In this document: one piece after another, positions 1 to 9,535 of the stretch | How positions within the stretch are numbered: the stretch's first letter is position 1 | Layout of the letters: every line of letters begins with the position of its first letter | DNA from: Pseudomonadota bacterium | GTDB taxonomy: Bacteria > Pseudomonadota > Alphaproteobacteria > Reyranellales > Reyranellaceae | Length of the DNA stretch: 64,000 nucleotides | Direction of reading: 5' to 3' | NCBI GenBank assembly: GCA_018240695.1 | Contig: JAFEFH010000001.1 | Coordinates: forward strand, 1 to 64,000 | The notes under the pieces: model-generated | Seen by the model: only the letters and a program-made list of their open reading frames with translations | The model's database searches: none | Told to the model about the DNA's origin: nothing | Program-made: the position numbers and the translations under genes

Positions 1-2
1 GC

Positions 3-1139
3 CTGCAATTCCAGGCGATCTACGAGGGCGAGCGGATGGACGTCGTCGTCCTCACCTTCGTCTACGATCTCATCCGCCTGGTGCCCGTCCTCCAGGCGCA
101 GCGCACCGAGCGCCAGGCCTTCGTGCAATGGGCGCAGAACTTCCTCGCCTTCCAGAGCCGCATCGTGCGCTCGACCCGCATCGGCAACGTGCTGAGCGCG
201 CTGGAAGCGGGCTGGGAAGTGCTGACCCTGGCGCTCTGCTTCGTGGCCGTCGCCTATGTCGGCGTCGGCGCGGCCTTCGCCACCGGTGCGGCGATCGCCT
301 TCGTCGTGGCGCTGGGCAAGCTCAACGCCGCCGGCCTCAAGGCCTCGCACGCGCTGATCGGGCTCGCGAAGCTGATGCCGATGGCCAAGCTCGCGCGCTC
401 CCTGATCGAGCAGACCGTGTCGCCGCAGGCCGGCGGTGCGCCGCTGTCGGAGATCAAGGGCCGGGTGACGCTGAACAACGTGAGCTTCAGCTACGACACG
501 CGGCCCGTCCTGAACGGCGTCAGCGTCGACATCGCGCCGGGCGACTTCGTGGGCATCAGCGGGCCGTCGGGCGGCGGCAAGTCGACCCTGCTGCGCCTGC
601 TGCTCGGCCTCGACGCGCCGCGCGCGGGCGCGGTGCTGATCGACGGGCTCGACCTGCGCGCGCTCGATCAGACCAGCGTGTCGCGCCGCATCGGCGTGGT
701 GATGCAGAACGGCCAGCTCTGGGCCGGCACGATCTTCGACAATATCCGCGGCGCCTCGACGATCTCGCTGGAAGAGGCCGAAGCGCTCTCCGTGCGCGTC
801 GGTCTCGCCGCCGAGCTCGCGCACATGCCGATGGGCCTGCAGACCGTGATCGGCGAAGGCGGGCTCGGCCTGTCGAGCGGCGAGGTGCAGCGCATCCTGA
901 TCGCCCGCGCACTGGCGATGTCGCCCAGCATCCTGATCCTCGACGAGCCGGCCGGCGCCCTGCGCGGCGCCGCGCAGCAGGCCATCCTCGACATGCTGGC
1001 CGGGCTCGACATCACGCGTATCGTCGTCAGCCACGATGTCGACCTCCTGGCCGGCGCCACGCGCCTGTTCGTGCTCGACCGCGGGGCATTGAACGAGGTG
1101 ACGACGTCGGCGACACCGTTCGAGAACGAAAGCCCCTGA
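3..1139 (+). CDS. NHLP/bacteriocin-type ABC exporter, permease-ATPase subunit (5' truncated by window edge)
   Basis: The reading frame is open to the left edge, so only the C-terminal part is present. It begins in the last part of the membrane domain, with a long hydrophobic stretch around bases 215-320, and continues into a complete ABC ATPase domain. That domain has Walker A (GPSGGGKST), a Q-loop (VMQNGQ), an unusual signature LSSGEVQR in place of LSGGQ, Walker B (ILILDEP) and a switch His (VSHD). This pattern fits exporters of the NHLP/peptidase-containing bacteriocin family, which move leader-bearing peptides across the inner membrane. The adaptor gene starts 2 bp after its stop. Whether a C39 leader peptidase sits at the missing N-terminus cannot be seen. 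Confidence 0.88.
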   Translation: MQFQAIYEGERMDVVVLTFVYDLIRLVPVLQAQRTERQAFVQWAQNFLAFQSRIVRSTRIGNVLSALEAGWEVLTLALCFVAVAYVGVGAAFATGAAIAFVVALGKLNAAGLKASHALIGLAKLMPMAKLARSLIEQTVSPQAGGAPLSEIKGRVTLNNVSFSYDTRPVLNGVSVDIAPGDFVGISGPSGGGKSTLLRLLLGLDAPRAGAVLIDGLDLRALDQTSVSRRIGVVMQNGQLWAGTIFDNIRGASTISLEEAEALSVRVGLAAELAHMPMGLQTVIGEGGLGLSSGEVQRILIARALAMSPSILILDEPAGALRGAAQQAILDMLAGLDITRIVVSHDVDLLAGATRLFVLDRGALNEVTTSATPFENESP

Positions 1140-1141
1140 CC

Positions 1142-2431
1142 ATGCTCGACCAGACCCTCTTCAGGCCCGAGGCGCTCGAAAGCCTGCGCAATCCCGAGCA
1201 GGTCGGCCGCGCCCTCCAGCTCGTGCGCGCGCCGTACCGGCTGGTCGTGGTTGCCGTCGCCGTCGTCCTCGCGGCGGGCCTCGCGGCCAGCGCGCTGATC
1301 AAGGTGCCGATCTCGGTCAATGCCAACGGCGTGATCCTGCCGCAGAGCGCCACGCTCGAGAGCACGGTCGCCGCCCAGCACGACGGGCAGATCGCGCGGC
1401 TGAAGGTGAAGGTGGGCGACATGGTCGCCGCCGGCGACGTGATCGCCGAGATGTCCCAGCCGACCCTGGAGCACGACCTCGCGCTCGCCCGTGACGAGGA
1501 GGCCGGGGCGACGCAGCGCCTGCACGACATCCAGCAGCTCCAGAAGCAGAGCACCGCCACGCTGGAGCCGCTGCACGCGTTGCAGGCCAAGGAGGCCGAG
1601 GAGAGCATCCGGCGCCTGACCGTGCGCGAGGCCGACCTGACCAAGCTCACCTCCGACAGCACGGCGCTTCGGGCCAACGGCGTGGTCTCGCTGGACCGCC
1701 TGTTGCAGTTGCGCGGCCAGCTCTCGGAGACGCAGGATGCGATCGCGGCCAAGAAGGCGGCGCTCCTGAACCTGCGGGTCGAATGGGCGGAGAAGGCCAA
1801 TCAATACGCGCGCGAGACCAAGGAACTGGAAGAGAAGGCCGACCAGGCGGATCGCCAGGTGCGGCGCCTCGAGGCCCAGCTTGGCGAGGCCTCGGTCGTG
1901 CGCGCGACGCAGGCCGGCCGGGTGACCGAGATCAAGCTCGTGCCCGGCGACCTGGTGCGCTTCAACAGCGCCGTGATCGGCCTGTTGCCGGAGGCGACCG
2001 ATGGGACCAAGGCCAAGACCCTGATCGCGATCGCGCTGGTGCCGCTGAACGAGGGCAAGAAGGTCGCGCCCGGCATGCAGTCGTACATCGATCCCGCGAG
2101 CGTGCGCCGCGACGTCTACGGCGAGATCCCCGGCAAGGTGGTCGACATCTCCTCGACGCCGGCAACGCCCGAGTTCCTGCGCAACATCCTGCGCAACGAC
2201 GAGCTGGTGCGGAAGGTGACGGAAGGCGGACCGACCTTCCTGGCGACGATCGAGCTGGAGCGCGATCCGTCGACGCCGTCGGGCTATGCCTGGAGCGCGT
2301 CGAAGGGCCCCGAGATGCAGCTCACGGCCGGCACGGCGCTGAGGGCCGAGATCCAGACGGAGCAGGTGAGCCTGCTTGGACTATTGATGCCGGCGCTGCG
2401 CCAATTGTTGCGCGGCGAGCCGGTGCACTGA
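1142..2431 (+). CDS. HlyD-family membrane-fusion protein of the same exporter
   Basis: This 429-aa protein has a single N-terminal membrane helix at about residues 30-50 (VVVAVAVVLAAGLAAS). It is followed by a biotinyl-lipoyl-like beta segment, a long charged alpha-helical hairpin rich in Glu, Lys and Gln (about 120-260), and a second half-motif with the typical GDLVRF strand. That is the HlyD/NHLM adaptor layout. It would bridge the inner-membrane ABC protein to the outer membrane. The start ATG lies 2 bp after the ABC stop codon, so the two are probably co-translated. A much longer open frame extends upstream through the ABC gene, but that extension is Arg/Ala-rich shadow sequence, so I chose the internal ATG. 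Confidence 0.9.
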   Translation: MLDQTLFRPEALESLRNPEQVGRALQLVRAPYRLVVVAVAVVLAAGLAASALIKVPISVNANGVILPQSATLESTVAAQHDGQIARLKVKVGDMVAAGDVIAEMSQPTLEHDLALARDEEAGATQRLHDIQQLQKQSTATLEPLHALQAKEAEESIRRLTVREADLTKLTSDSTALRANGVVSLDRLLQLRGQLSETQDAIAAKKAALLNLRVEWAEKANQYARETKELEEKADQADRQVRRLEAQLGEASVVRATQAGRVTEIKLVPGDLVRFNSAVIGLLPEATDGTKAKTLIAIALVPLNEGKKVAPGMQSYIDPASVRRDVYGEIPGKVVDISSTPATPEFLRNILRNDELVRKVTEGGPTFLATIELERDPSTPSGYAWSASKGPEMQLTAGTALRAEIQTEQVSLLGLLMPALRQLLRGEPVH

Positions 2432-2465
2432 ACAGCTTGCCCATTGATCGATCGAGGAACGCATA

Positions 2466-5400
2466 ATGTCTGCTTCCAGGAATTCCGACCGCAAGCCGCT
2501 CTCATCCGATGCCCTGCGCAGGGTCATGGGCGGGCAGGGCGACAATAATCGTGACCGCCCGGAGCCCGCGGTCCTGCTCGAGCAGAGCATCGTCGCCTCG
2601 GAAGCGCCTCCGCCGGAGGAGGCCGAACCCGCCGAGCCGGCGGTGATGGCGACCCTCGAGGCCGAGCAAACCGGCCCCGATCCGGCCTGGGTGAGCGAGG
2701 AGATGGCGCGGCTGGGCGTGGACGAGATCGGCGATTTCGAGGCGATCGAGCACGAGGAGCCGGACGTCGCGCCGGAGCAGGACGAGACGAGGATTGCCGA
2801 AGAAGGCCTGGTCGTCGATACCGAGGGAGAGACGATCGACGAGACGCGCCTGCAAGCCGCCGAGGCGGGGCTGGAGCCGCTCGATCCCGTGCCGCCGCCA
2901 GCCGAGGCGCCGACGGACGATCCCGAGGCCTTGACTGCCGAGGCGCCGGACGAGCCCGCGCCGCGGCAGGACGCGGCGCCGCCGGAGCCGGTGCGCGAAG
3001 TGGCCGAAGCGCCGATCTCGATGCAGGACGAAGTGCCGGCCCTGCCGGCCACGCCGGCGCCGGTCGATTTCGATCCGGCCCTCGCCGTGGTCGCCGCCAA
3101 GATGGCGGCGGCGAAGGCCAAGCCCGCGCCGGTGGTGATCGCGCCGGAAGCCGAGCCGCTGGTCTACATGACGCAGAGCCGGATGAATTTCGATACGCCG
3201 CATGGGCGCGCGATCCTGGCCAAGGCCTTCGCCGATCCCTTCGCGCGGATCGTCAATGCGCAGCGCTACATCCTCAACCATCCCGACCTCGACGCGGCAC
3301 GCGCATCCGAGAGGAGCTTCATCCAGGCCAAGGCACAGTACGAGGCCTCGCTGAAGGAGCACGAGGGCCAGAGGAAGGCCGGCGTCCGGGACATGTCGGC
3401 CTTCAAGGCCAAGGTGGAGCGCGCCGAGGAAGCGCTCATGAAGGCGGGGCGGGATTTCAGCGGCCGTCTCGTGCCGGCCAAGTACGTGCCGTACGAGCGG
3501 ATGGCCGTGGCCGATCCGTGGGAGCGCGAGCGAACCGCGCGCGCCGACCTCGTGAAGGCAATCAAGACCGGCACGGCGGCCGACGTGCAGAAGGCGCAGG
3601 ACAAGCTCAACGCGGCCAAGCTGCCGCCGGATGCCGCGGGCAAGTTGAAGCTGTTCGACGGCCAGAAGAAGACGATCGAACGCAAGATCATGGCGACCAT
3701 GATGAAGATCCAGGGCGTCGAGGATCGCGTGAAGTCGATCACGCCGATGAAGGAGCGGGCCGACAACAATGCCGCCAAGAACATCGCCAAGCAGGGCAGC
3801 TCGATCGAGCGCCAGGGCGACAAGATGGCGTCGCTGACCTATCACGCCAACAAGTTCCTGTCGCCGCAGATGGCGTCGTTCCTCGACAACAAGCAGTTCG
3901 CCGCGCGCGGCGACATGGAGCTCCGCATGGCCGCCCACTACAAGGGCGAGCTCCTGAAGGACCTGCACAAGCTCAACCTCGATCTCGCGCGCGTCGAGAC
4001 CTTCCGCGAGGTTGCCCAGCAGTCCAAGCCGGTGCTGGTGACCGATCTCGGCGACGCAAACGCCAAGGTCGATGCCGCCCACAAGGAATGGAATGCCCGC
4101 ACCGGCGAGGTCGGGACGGCGATCAAGGCCAGCAACGGCGCCACTGAGGCGACCAAGACGGCGACGGCGGAGGCAGGCAAGACGCTGAAGACGCTGCACG
4201 AGAAGATGGCGGCGATGCGCGCGGCCGATCCGACGACCAACATGGCGGTCCAGGCGATGGAAAGGGCCCAGAAGATGGAAGGCGGCCTGCTGGGCTTGCC
4301 GGGTGGTCTGCCGGGCATATCTCTCTTTGTCGGCCTGCCCTACATACCGGGTCTGCTGCCGATGATGCCGTCGACGACGCCGGGCGTCTCGCTGAAGCAT
4401 GTGGCGGACGCGCAGGCGAACTTCGACCAGAAGATGAAAGTGCGCGGCGAGAAGGAAGCGGCTCTCAAGGCCGGATACGAGGCCGTCGGCGAGAAAGCGG
4501 GCTGGGGCGCCAATATCAAGAACGACAACGACAACAGTGCCGAGGGCCGTTTCAGGGCCTACGCCGCGACGACCAAGGACGCGGCCAGGCAGGTGAAGGA
4601 GTTCGCCAAGGCCAACACCGAGGCCGTCGAGGCCTACCGCGCGCTCGCCAGCCTCAAGGCCAAGTTGCCGGAGCATGTGCGCGCCGTGAACATGCTGGGC
4701 AAGCAGATCGATCTCGTCCAGCTGGGCGCGCCGCTGGCGCTCAAGGCGGCCGAGGCGGAGTACGCCAGGACCGGCGCGGCGGCCAAGCAGGTGGACGCGC
4801 TGAAGCCCAAGCTGCAGCAGGACGCGCGGATCGCCGATGCCGCGCGCGACCATGCCAAGCAGCAACTCGACATCACGGCGCGAACCCTGTTCAAGGCCTA
4901 TGTCGACAAGGCGCCGGGCCTGCGCATCGAGTTCCTGAACTACACGATGAACGACCAGTACACGAAGTGGTACGCCGCCTCGAAGGCGGCGGCGAAGGTC
5001 CATGCCGATATCGCGGCGCTGCCCGATCATCCCGCCCACAAGGCGCATGCGGAGGCCGGCGAGATTCTCAAGAACGCGCGGGACTGGGCGGTCAAGTCGG
5101 TCGAATTCGCCCGGCTCGACAGCGAGCCGGTCAAGCAGGCCAAGCAGAAGGCCGCCGCCGAGGTCGCGAAGGCATGGGAGGCCCACCAGGCGTCGCTCGA
5201 GAGCGTGAAAGCGAAGATGAAGGCGGAGTTGGATGCCGCCAACGCCGTCGGCCAGGCCGCGGCGAACGCGCAGGGCGCGCTTCAGAAGATCGACGAGGCG
5301 GTCGACGCGAAGAACGCGCTCGAGATCCGCATCCTCTCCGGCGAGGTGTCGGTGAAGAACGGCGCGCAGGCGGACTTCGACGCCCGGCTCGCTGCGGCAA

Positions 5401-7094
5401 AGAGCAAGGCGGAGGCGGCCGACAAGACCGCGATGGACGCCCGTGAGACCTATCTGAAGGCGACACAGGGACCGGTGAAAGTCGACCGGTTCAAGGAGCT
5501 GGATCTCGCCCGGCACACCAGCAAGGCCTATCAGGAGGCGCGGGCGGCGAAGGCCGAGTACGAAACGTTGCGGACCAGCGGCAAGGCCATCGTCGAGGCG
5601 CAGAACAAGGCGCTGGCGGAACTTTTCGCCGGCGTGGCGCTGACGCCGGGGACTGCCGCGGCGAAGGCAGGGGTGCCGGGTGCTGTGGAGGCTCCTGCCA
5701 AGACCACGATGCCCGCTGCCGCCGAGGGGCCGCCCAAGGCGACGCCGGACGCGAAGGCGTTGCCCGATGCGAAGGCCGAGGCCAAGGCCGCGCTCGAGGC
5801 GCTGCGCAGCGGCCACAAGCTCACCGGCGGCGGCAAGGCCACGGTGACCGGCGAGATCAAGAAGGAGACGGGCTCGCCCACCAAGGTCACGCCGTGGGGC
5901 ACCGTCTACCAGCAGGCGGCGCTGGCCGCGGCCAAGGAGGGCAAGGCCGCGCCGACCAAGGCCGAGGTCGACACCAAAACGCAGAAGAAGGCGCTGGAAT
6001 CGCTGAAGGAGTCGGTGACGTCCAAGTCGCACGAGCTGGTGGGCGCGCTGGGCCGCGACATCGGCCAGGACATCGCCCGCGAACTCGCGGTCAAGGCCGG
6101 CACCAACTACAAGGTCGGCAAGGACATGATGCTGGCCGGCGAGATCTTCCGGACCACCGTCTTCAACGGCACCACGAAGATCACCGCGCTTGCCCAGGTG
6201 TCGATGAAGACCGGCGCCGAGGCCTACTACAGCAACCTCGGTGCGCACGGATCGGCCGGTTTCGGACTCAAGTTCGATACCGGTGCGACGATCGACAGCA
6301 AGGCGCCGCTGGGCGGCGGCGCGTCGACGATCCTCGGCGGCAAGGCCTATCTCGGCGGCGGCGTCGATCTCTCGGCCAAGGGTGGGGCCAACATCCTGGG
6401 CGCCTCGGCCGATCTCGTGGCCAAGGCGCATGCCAACGGGGAGGTGAGCGGCATGGCGGGCTTTGCCTTCGGCGAGCATGTCGAGCTGTCGCAAGGCGGC
6501 CAGGCCAATGCCGATGCCGAGGCGCAGGCCAGCGCCGGCGCCAAGCTCGGCGCCGACGGCGGCAGCATCAAGCTCAGCGCCTCGGCCGACGCCTCGGTGC
6601 GCGCGGCCTTCCTGCAGAAGGCCAAGCTCGGCATGCTGAACTATACCGGCACGATGGAGGCCTGGGCCAAGGCGCGCGCCGAGGCGGTGGCCAGCGTCTC
6701 GGCCGGCATGGTGAGCGGCGAGTTCAAGCTCGGCGCCAAGCTCGGCGCGTCGGCCGGCGCCGGTGCCGGCCTCCAGGAGACCAAGAAGATCAATATCTCC
6801 GGCGTCGAGTTCGAGGCGACGCTGGGTGTTCATGCCGGCACGCTGGGCGCGTCCGCGGGCGTCGACGTGGGCTACAAGAACGGCGTGCTGAGATGGAGCG
6901 TCGATGTCGGCGCGGCCTTGGGCGTCGGCATCAACTTCAAGATCGGCGGCTCGATCGACTTCGTCGAGGCGGCGAAGGGCGCGGTGAAATTCTTCGCCGA
7001 TATCGCGCGGCTGTTCGATGCCCGTCTGGCGCACCAGATGGAAGTCTCGGCATGGAAAGACATGGCGCGCCGCGGCGTCGCCATTTTCAATTGA
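2466..7094 (+). CDS. Giant exported protein with double-glycine leader (bacteriocin-exporter substrate)
   Basis: This is a 1542-aa protein. The N-terminus carries L12, L17, V20, G22 and G23, which is the L-12, L-7, V-4, G-2, G-1 spacing of a class II bacteriocin leader, with predicted cleavage after G23. An acidic Pro/Ala/Glu-rich segment follows (about 30-220), then a long Ala/Lys-rich region predicted to be helical or coiled coil (about 230-1090). A short hydrophobic Gly/Pro/Leu insert lies near 615-640. The C-terminal third (about 1230-1520) is Gly/Ala/Ser-rich with alternating hydrophobics and looks like repetitive beta structure. It lies 34 bp after the HlyD gene, which suggests it is the exported substrate. 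I do not recognise a catalytic domain. It could be a toxin, an adhesin or a surface structure. Confidence 0.75.
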   Translation: MSASRNSDRKPLSSDALRRVMGGQGDNNRDRPEPAVLLEQSIVASEAPPPEEAEPAEPAVMATLEAEQTGPDPAWVSEEMARLGVDEIGDFEAIEHEEPDVAPEQDETRIAEEGLVVDTEGETIDETRLQAAEAGLEPLDPVPPPAEAPTDDPEALTAEAPDEPAPRQDAAPPEPVREVAEAPISMQDEVPALPATPAPVDFDPALAVVAAKMAAAKAKPAPVVIAPEAEPLVYMTQSRMNFDTPHGRAILAKAFADPFARIVNAQRYILNHPDLDAARASERSFIQAKAQYEASLKEHEGQRKAGVRDMSAFKAKVERAEEALMKAGRDFSGRLVPAKYVPYERMAVADPWERERTARADLVKAIKTGTAADVQKAQDKLNAAKLPPDAAGKLKLFDGQKKTIERKIMATMMKIQGVEDRVKSITPMKERADNNAAKNIAKQGSSIERQGDKMASLTYHANKFLSPQMASFLDNKQFAARGDMELRMAAHYKGELLKDLHKLNLDLARVETFREVAQQSKPVLVTDLGDANAKVDAAHKEWNARTGEVGTAIKASNGATEATKTATAEAGKTLKTLHEKMAAMRAADPTTNMAVQAMERAQKMEGGLLGLPGGLPGISLFVGLPYIPGLLPMMPSTTPGVSLKHVADAQANFDQKMKVRGEKEAALKAGYEAVGEKAGWGANIKNDNDNSAEGRFRAYAATTKDAARQVKEFAKANTEAVEAYRALASLKAKLPEHVRAVNMLGKQIDLVQLGAPLALKAAEAEYARTGAAAKQVDALKPKLQQDARIADAARDHAKQQLDITARTLFKAYVDKAPGLRIEFLNYTMNDQYTKWYAASKAAAKVHADIAALPDHPAHKAHAEAGEILKNARDWAVKSVEFARLDSEPVKQAKQKAAAEVAKAWEAHQASLESVKAKMKAELDAANAVGQAAANAQGALQKIDEAVDAKNALEIRILSGEVSVKNGAQADFDARLAAAKSKAEAADKTAMDARETYLKATQGPVKVDRFKELDLARHTSKAYQEARAAKAEYETLRTSGKAIVEAQNKALAELFAGVALTPGTAAAKAGVPGAVEAPAKTTMPAAAEGPPKATPDAKALPDAKAEAKAALEALRSGHKLTGGGKATVTGEIKKETGSPTKVTPWGTVYQQAALAAAKEGKAAPTKAEVDTKTQKKALESLKESVTSKSHELVGALGRDIGQDIARELAVKAGTNYKVGKDMMLAGEIFRTTVFNGTTKITALAQVSMKTGAEAYYSNLGAHGSAGFGLKFDTGATIDSKAPLGGGASTILGGKAYLGGGVDLSAKGGANILGASADLVAKAHANGEVSGMAGFAFGEHVELSQGGQANADAEAQASAGAKLGADGGSIKLSASADASVRAAFLQKAKLGMLNYTGTMEAWAKARAEAVASVSAGMVSGEFKLGAKLGASAGAGAGLQETKKINISGVEFEATLGVHAGTLGASAGVDVGYKNGVLRWSVDVGAALGVGINFKIGGSIDFVEAAKGAVKFFADIARLFDARLAHQMEVSAWKDMARRGVAIFN

Positions 7095-7102
7095 GGTCGG
7101 TC

Positions 7103-7612
7103 ATGGACGAGAAGGTCGAAGCCCTCCGCAAGAAGCTGGAAACCGAGCTGCCGCCGGTGCTGGCGGAACTCGCCATCGTGGCGCGCGGCACCGTGCAGCG
7201 CATCGCCGAATCCGACGGTTGGTCGGTCGAGCAGAGCCAGTGGATCGCCGAGAAGGCGCTGCCGCCGATCGTCGAGGATCTCGCGGCGGCGATGTCGCCG
7301 GAAGACGCCCTGGCCGACGGCTACAAGAAGGCACTCCAGGCCATGGCGCTGTCGATCTTCGAGGACGCACTGGCCGAAGGGAAGACGCGCGACGTGGCCT
7401 TCCTGATGCTGGTCGAGCTCGAGAAGCAGCTCGCGCTGCATCGCGGCGAGGCGCCGGCGGCCTATTCCGACGCCCTGCTGATGGCCGGCTGCGAGGCCGT
7501 CGAGGCGGCGGCGCAGGAAGGCGGCTCGAACGCCGACCAGATCGAGACCGGCTTCGCCATGATGCGCGAACTGGTGCGGGACTACGGCACCGGCACGGGC
7601 CCCGACGCCTGA
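7103..7612 (+). CDS. Small acidic helical protein, possible partner or immunity protein
   Basis: The protein is 169 aa, acidic and almost entirely helix-forming, with no signal peptide or membrane segment. It starts 8 bp after the giant leader-bearing protein and ends the exporter operon. I do not recognise a family. Its position directly after the presumed exported protein is where an immunity protein, chaperone or secretion accessory would be expected, but that is inference from position only. The start ATG at 7103 is preceded by a GAGG-like Shine-Dalgarno sequence. The same frame is open far upstream through the large gene, but that part is shadow sequence. Confidence 0.65.
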   Translation: MDEKVEALRKKLETELPPVLAELAIVARGTVQRIAESDGWSVEQSQWIAEKALPPIVEDLAAAMSPEDALADGYKKALQAMALSIFEDALAEGKTRDVAFLMLVELEKQLALHRGEAPAAYSDALLMAGCEAVEAAAQEGGSNADQIETGFAMMRELVRDYGTGTGPDA

Positions 7613-7616
7613 ACCG

Positions 7617-9245
7617 TCAGGCGGCCTTCGCGGCCGCCAGCACCATCTCGGCGCACTTCTCGCCGATCATGATGCAGGGCGCGTTGGTGTTGCCGCTGGT
7701 CAAGGTCGGCATGATCGAGGCGTCGGCGACGCGCAGGCCTGCGATTCCGTGCACGCGCAGCTGCGGGTCGACCACGGCCGTGCTGTCCGATCCCATCTTG
7801 CAGGTGCCGACGGGGTGATAGGTCGTCTCGGCGGTGGTGCGCACCCACTCGAGGATGTCCTCGTCGCTCTGCTTGTCGATGCCGGGCGCGATCTCCTCGC
7901 CGGTCATTTCCTTGAGCGGCGAGGTCGCCATCAGCTCGCGGCCCTTGCGGATCGCGGCCAGCACGCCGTCGCGATCGGCCTTGGCCGACAGGAAGTTGAA
8001 GCGGATCGCCGGCGCCTCGGCGGCGTCGGCCGACTTGATGTGGATCGAGCCCGTGCTCTCGGAGCGCAGCACGTTCACGTTCATGGTGATGCCGCGGCGC
8101 TTCGAGATGCGCCGCTCGTGGCCGACGCGCTCGTAGAGGAACGGCAGGACCGAGATCGTCGCGTCCGGCGTCTCCAGGCCGGGCCGGGTGCGGAAATACA
8201 TGCGGATCGGCACCGCGGTCGAGGCGAGGAAGCCCTCGCCCAGCAGCGCGTACTTGATCGCCTCGCGGGCGAGCCGCCAGCTGCGCGCATTGTCGTTGAA
8301 GGTGGCGTTGCGCGCGGTGATCGCGAACTTCACCCGCGGCGAATAGTGGTCGCGCAGGTTCTCGCCGACGCCCTTCAGCTCGTGCACCGGCGTCACGCCG
8401 CGCGCCCGCAGCAGCTCGGCCTGGCCGATGCCGGACAGTTCCAGCAGCTTGGGCGAGTTGATCGAGCCCGACGACACGATCACTTCGCGCGTCGCGCGGG
8501 CCTCGCGCTTCTCGCCGCCGACGGCGTAGCGCACGCCGACGCAGCGCTTGCCGTCGAGGATCAGCCGTTCGGCCAGGGCGCCGCGCTCGATCGTGAGGTT
8601 GGCGCGGCCGCGCGCCGGATCGAGATAGCAGAAGGCCGTGCTCTGGCGGCGTCCCTTGGCGATCGTCACCTGGGACATGCCGATGCCTTCCTGCGTGCGG
8701 CCGTTGAGGTCGGTGTTGAAGGGTAGGCCGATCTTGGCCGCGGCCTCGATCATGTTCTCGAGCAGCGGTACCTTGTGGCGCGGCGTGTCGGTGATCTTGA
8801 GCGGCCCGTCGCGGCCGCGCAGCTCGTCCGAGCCGCCGGCATAGTTCTCCATGCGCTTGAACACCGGTAGCACGTCCTGCCAGCTCCAGCCGCGATTGCC
8901 GAGCTGCGCCCAGTGGTCGTAGTCCTGCGCCTGGCCGCGGATATAGACCATGCCGTTGATCGAGCTGGAGCCGCCCAGCATCTTGCCGCGCGGCACCTCG
9001 ATGCGGCGACCGCCGGAGCCTTCGTCGGGCTCGGACGTGAAGCACCAGTTGACCGCCGGATGCTCGATCATCTTCGACACCCCGACCGGGATGCGCGACC
9101 AGAGATAGTCCGATCCGGCCGTGCCAGCCTCGAGCAGCAGCACGCGATGGGCGCCGCTCTCGGACAGCCGGCTGGCCGCCGTCGCGCCCGACGAGCCGGC
9201 GCCGATCACGATGAAGTCGAACTGGTCGGAAAAAGGGGTCGGCAT
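7617..9245 (-). CDS. GMC-family FAD-dependent oxidoreductase (choline/alcohol dehydrogenase type)
   Basis: At 542 aa this is the usual GMC length. The N-terminus has the dinucleotide-binding motif GAGSSG inside FDFIVIGAGSSGATA. The GMC signature region GSSSINGMVYIRG follows near residue 85. The C-terminus has the HPVGTCKMG motif carrying the catalytic His. Members oxidise alcohols such as choline or other hydroxylated substrates with FAD; the substrate cannot be read from sequence. The gene is convergent with the exporter operon, with a 4-bp gap, and appears to be ordinary chromosomal content lying outside the integrated element. Confidence 0.93.
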   Translation of the reverse strand: MPTPFSDQFDFIVIGAGSSGATAASRLSESGAHRVLLLEAGTAGSDYLWSRIPVGVSKMIEHPAVNWCFTSEPDEGSGGRRIEVPRGKMLGGSSSINGMVYIRGQAQDYDHWAQLGNRGWSWQDVLPVFKRMENYAGGSDELRGRDGPLKITDTPRHKVPLLENMIEAAAKIGLPFNTDLNGRTQEGIGMSQVTIAKGRRQSTAFCYLDPARGRANLTIERGALAERLILDGKRCVGVRYAVGGEKREARATREVIVSSGSINSPKLLELSGIGQAELLRARGVTPVHELKGVGENLRDHYSPRVKFAITARNATFNDNARSWRLAREAIKYALLGEGFLASTAVPIRMYFRTRPGLETPDATISVLPFLYERVGHERRISKRRGITMNVNVLRSESTGSIHIKSADAAEAPAIRFNFLSAKADRDGVLAAIRKGRELMATSPLKEMTGEEIAPGIDKQSDEDILEWVRTTAETTYHPVGTCKMGSDSTAVVDPQLRVHGIAGLRVADASIMPTLTSGNTNAPCIMIGEKCAEMVLAAAKAA

Positions 9246-9301
9246 GATCGCGCGGGCTCCATATCGTCGAGGGGCGTCGCGCCGACACTAGCAAATGCTG
9301 A

Positions 9302-9358
9302 TGGTACCCGCTGCCGGACTTGAACCGGCACGGCCTCGCGGCCTCAGGATTTTAAGTC
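9302..9358 (-). tRNA. 3' half of tRNA-Leu(UAA)-like gene, attachment-site remnant
   Basis: Read on the minus strand, this contains the 3' part of the anticodon loop (CTTAAAA, anticodon UAA), a long class II variable arm, a T-arm with TTCAAGT loop closed by GCCGG/CCGGC, a 3' acceptor strand and an encoded CCA. The 5' anticodon stem strand does not pair (GCCGA against TCCTG), and no D-arm or 5' acceptor follows, so the gene is cut at the anticodon loop. A tyrosine integrase lies immediately to the right. I read it as the chromosomal-side attachment site of an integrated element. The intact tRNA-Leu should lie at the other end. Confidence 0.75.
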
Positions 9359-9535
9359 GGCCTTTGTAGGTTAGCCTACTTGTATCCGGCAGCACGCATT
9401 CCTTCGCTAAGCGCTTGGGGTAAATGGACTTTGTGCCCATTGCGTTCGACCGTGCGTAGCCGGAACTACGAAGCGGCTCGCTTTCTGGTGGCTCCTAGTC
9501 GGCCCCTGGAAAGTGGCAAGGATGGAGCATCCGGA

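Noticed and set aside
2502-7034. A 1510-residue open frame opposite the giant protein
   Set aside because: It is Arg/Leu/Gly-rich antisense of a high-GC gene with strong codon bias on the plus strand; no domain is visible.
7582-9294. Long alternative frame overlapping the GMC oxidoreductase
   Set aside because: It overlaps the real gene almost completely and is Arg/Ala-rich; the GMC motifs lie in the other frame.
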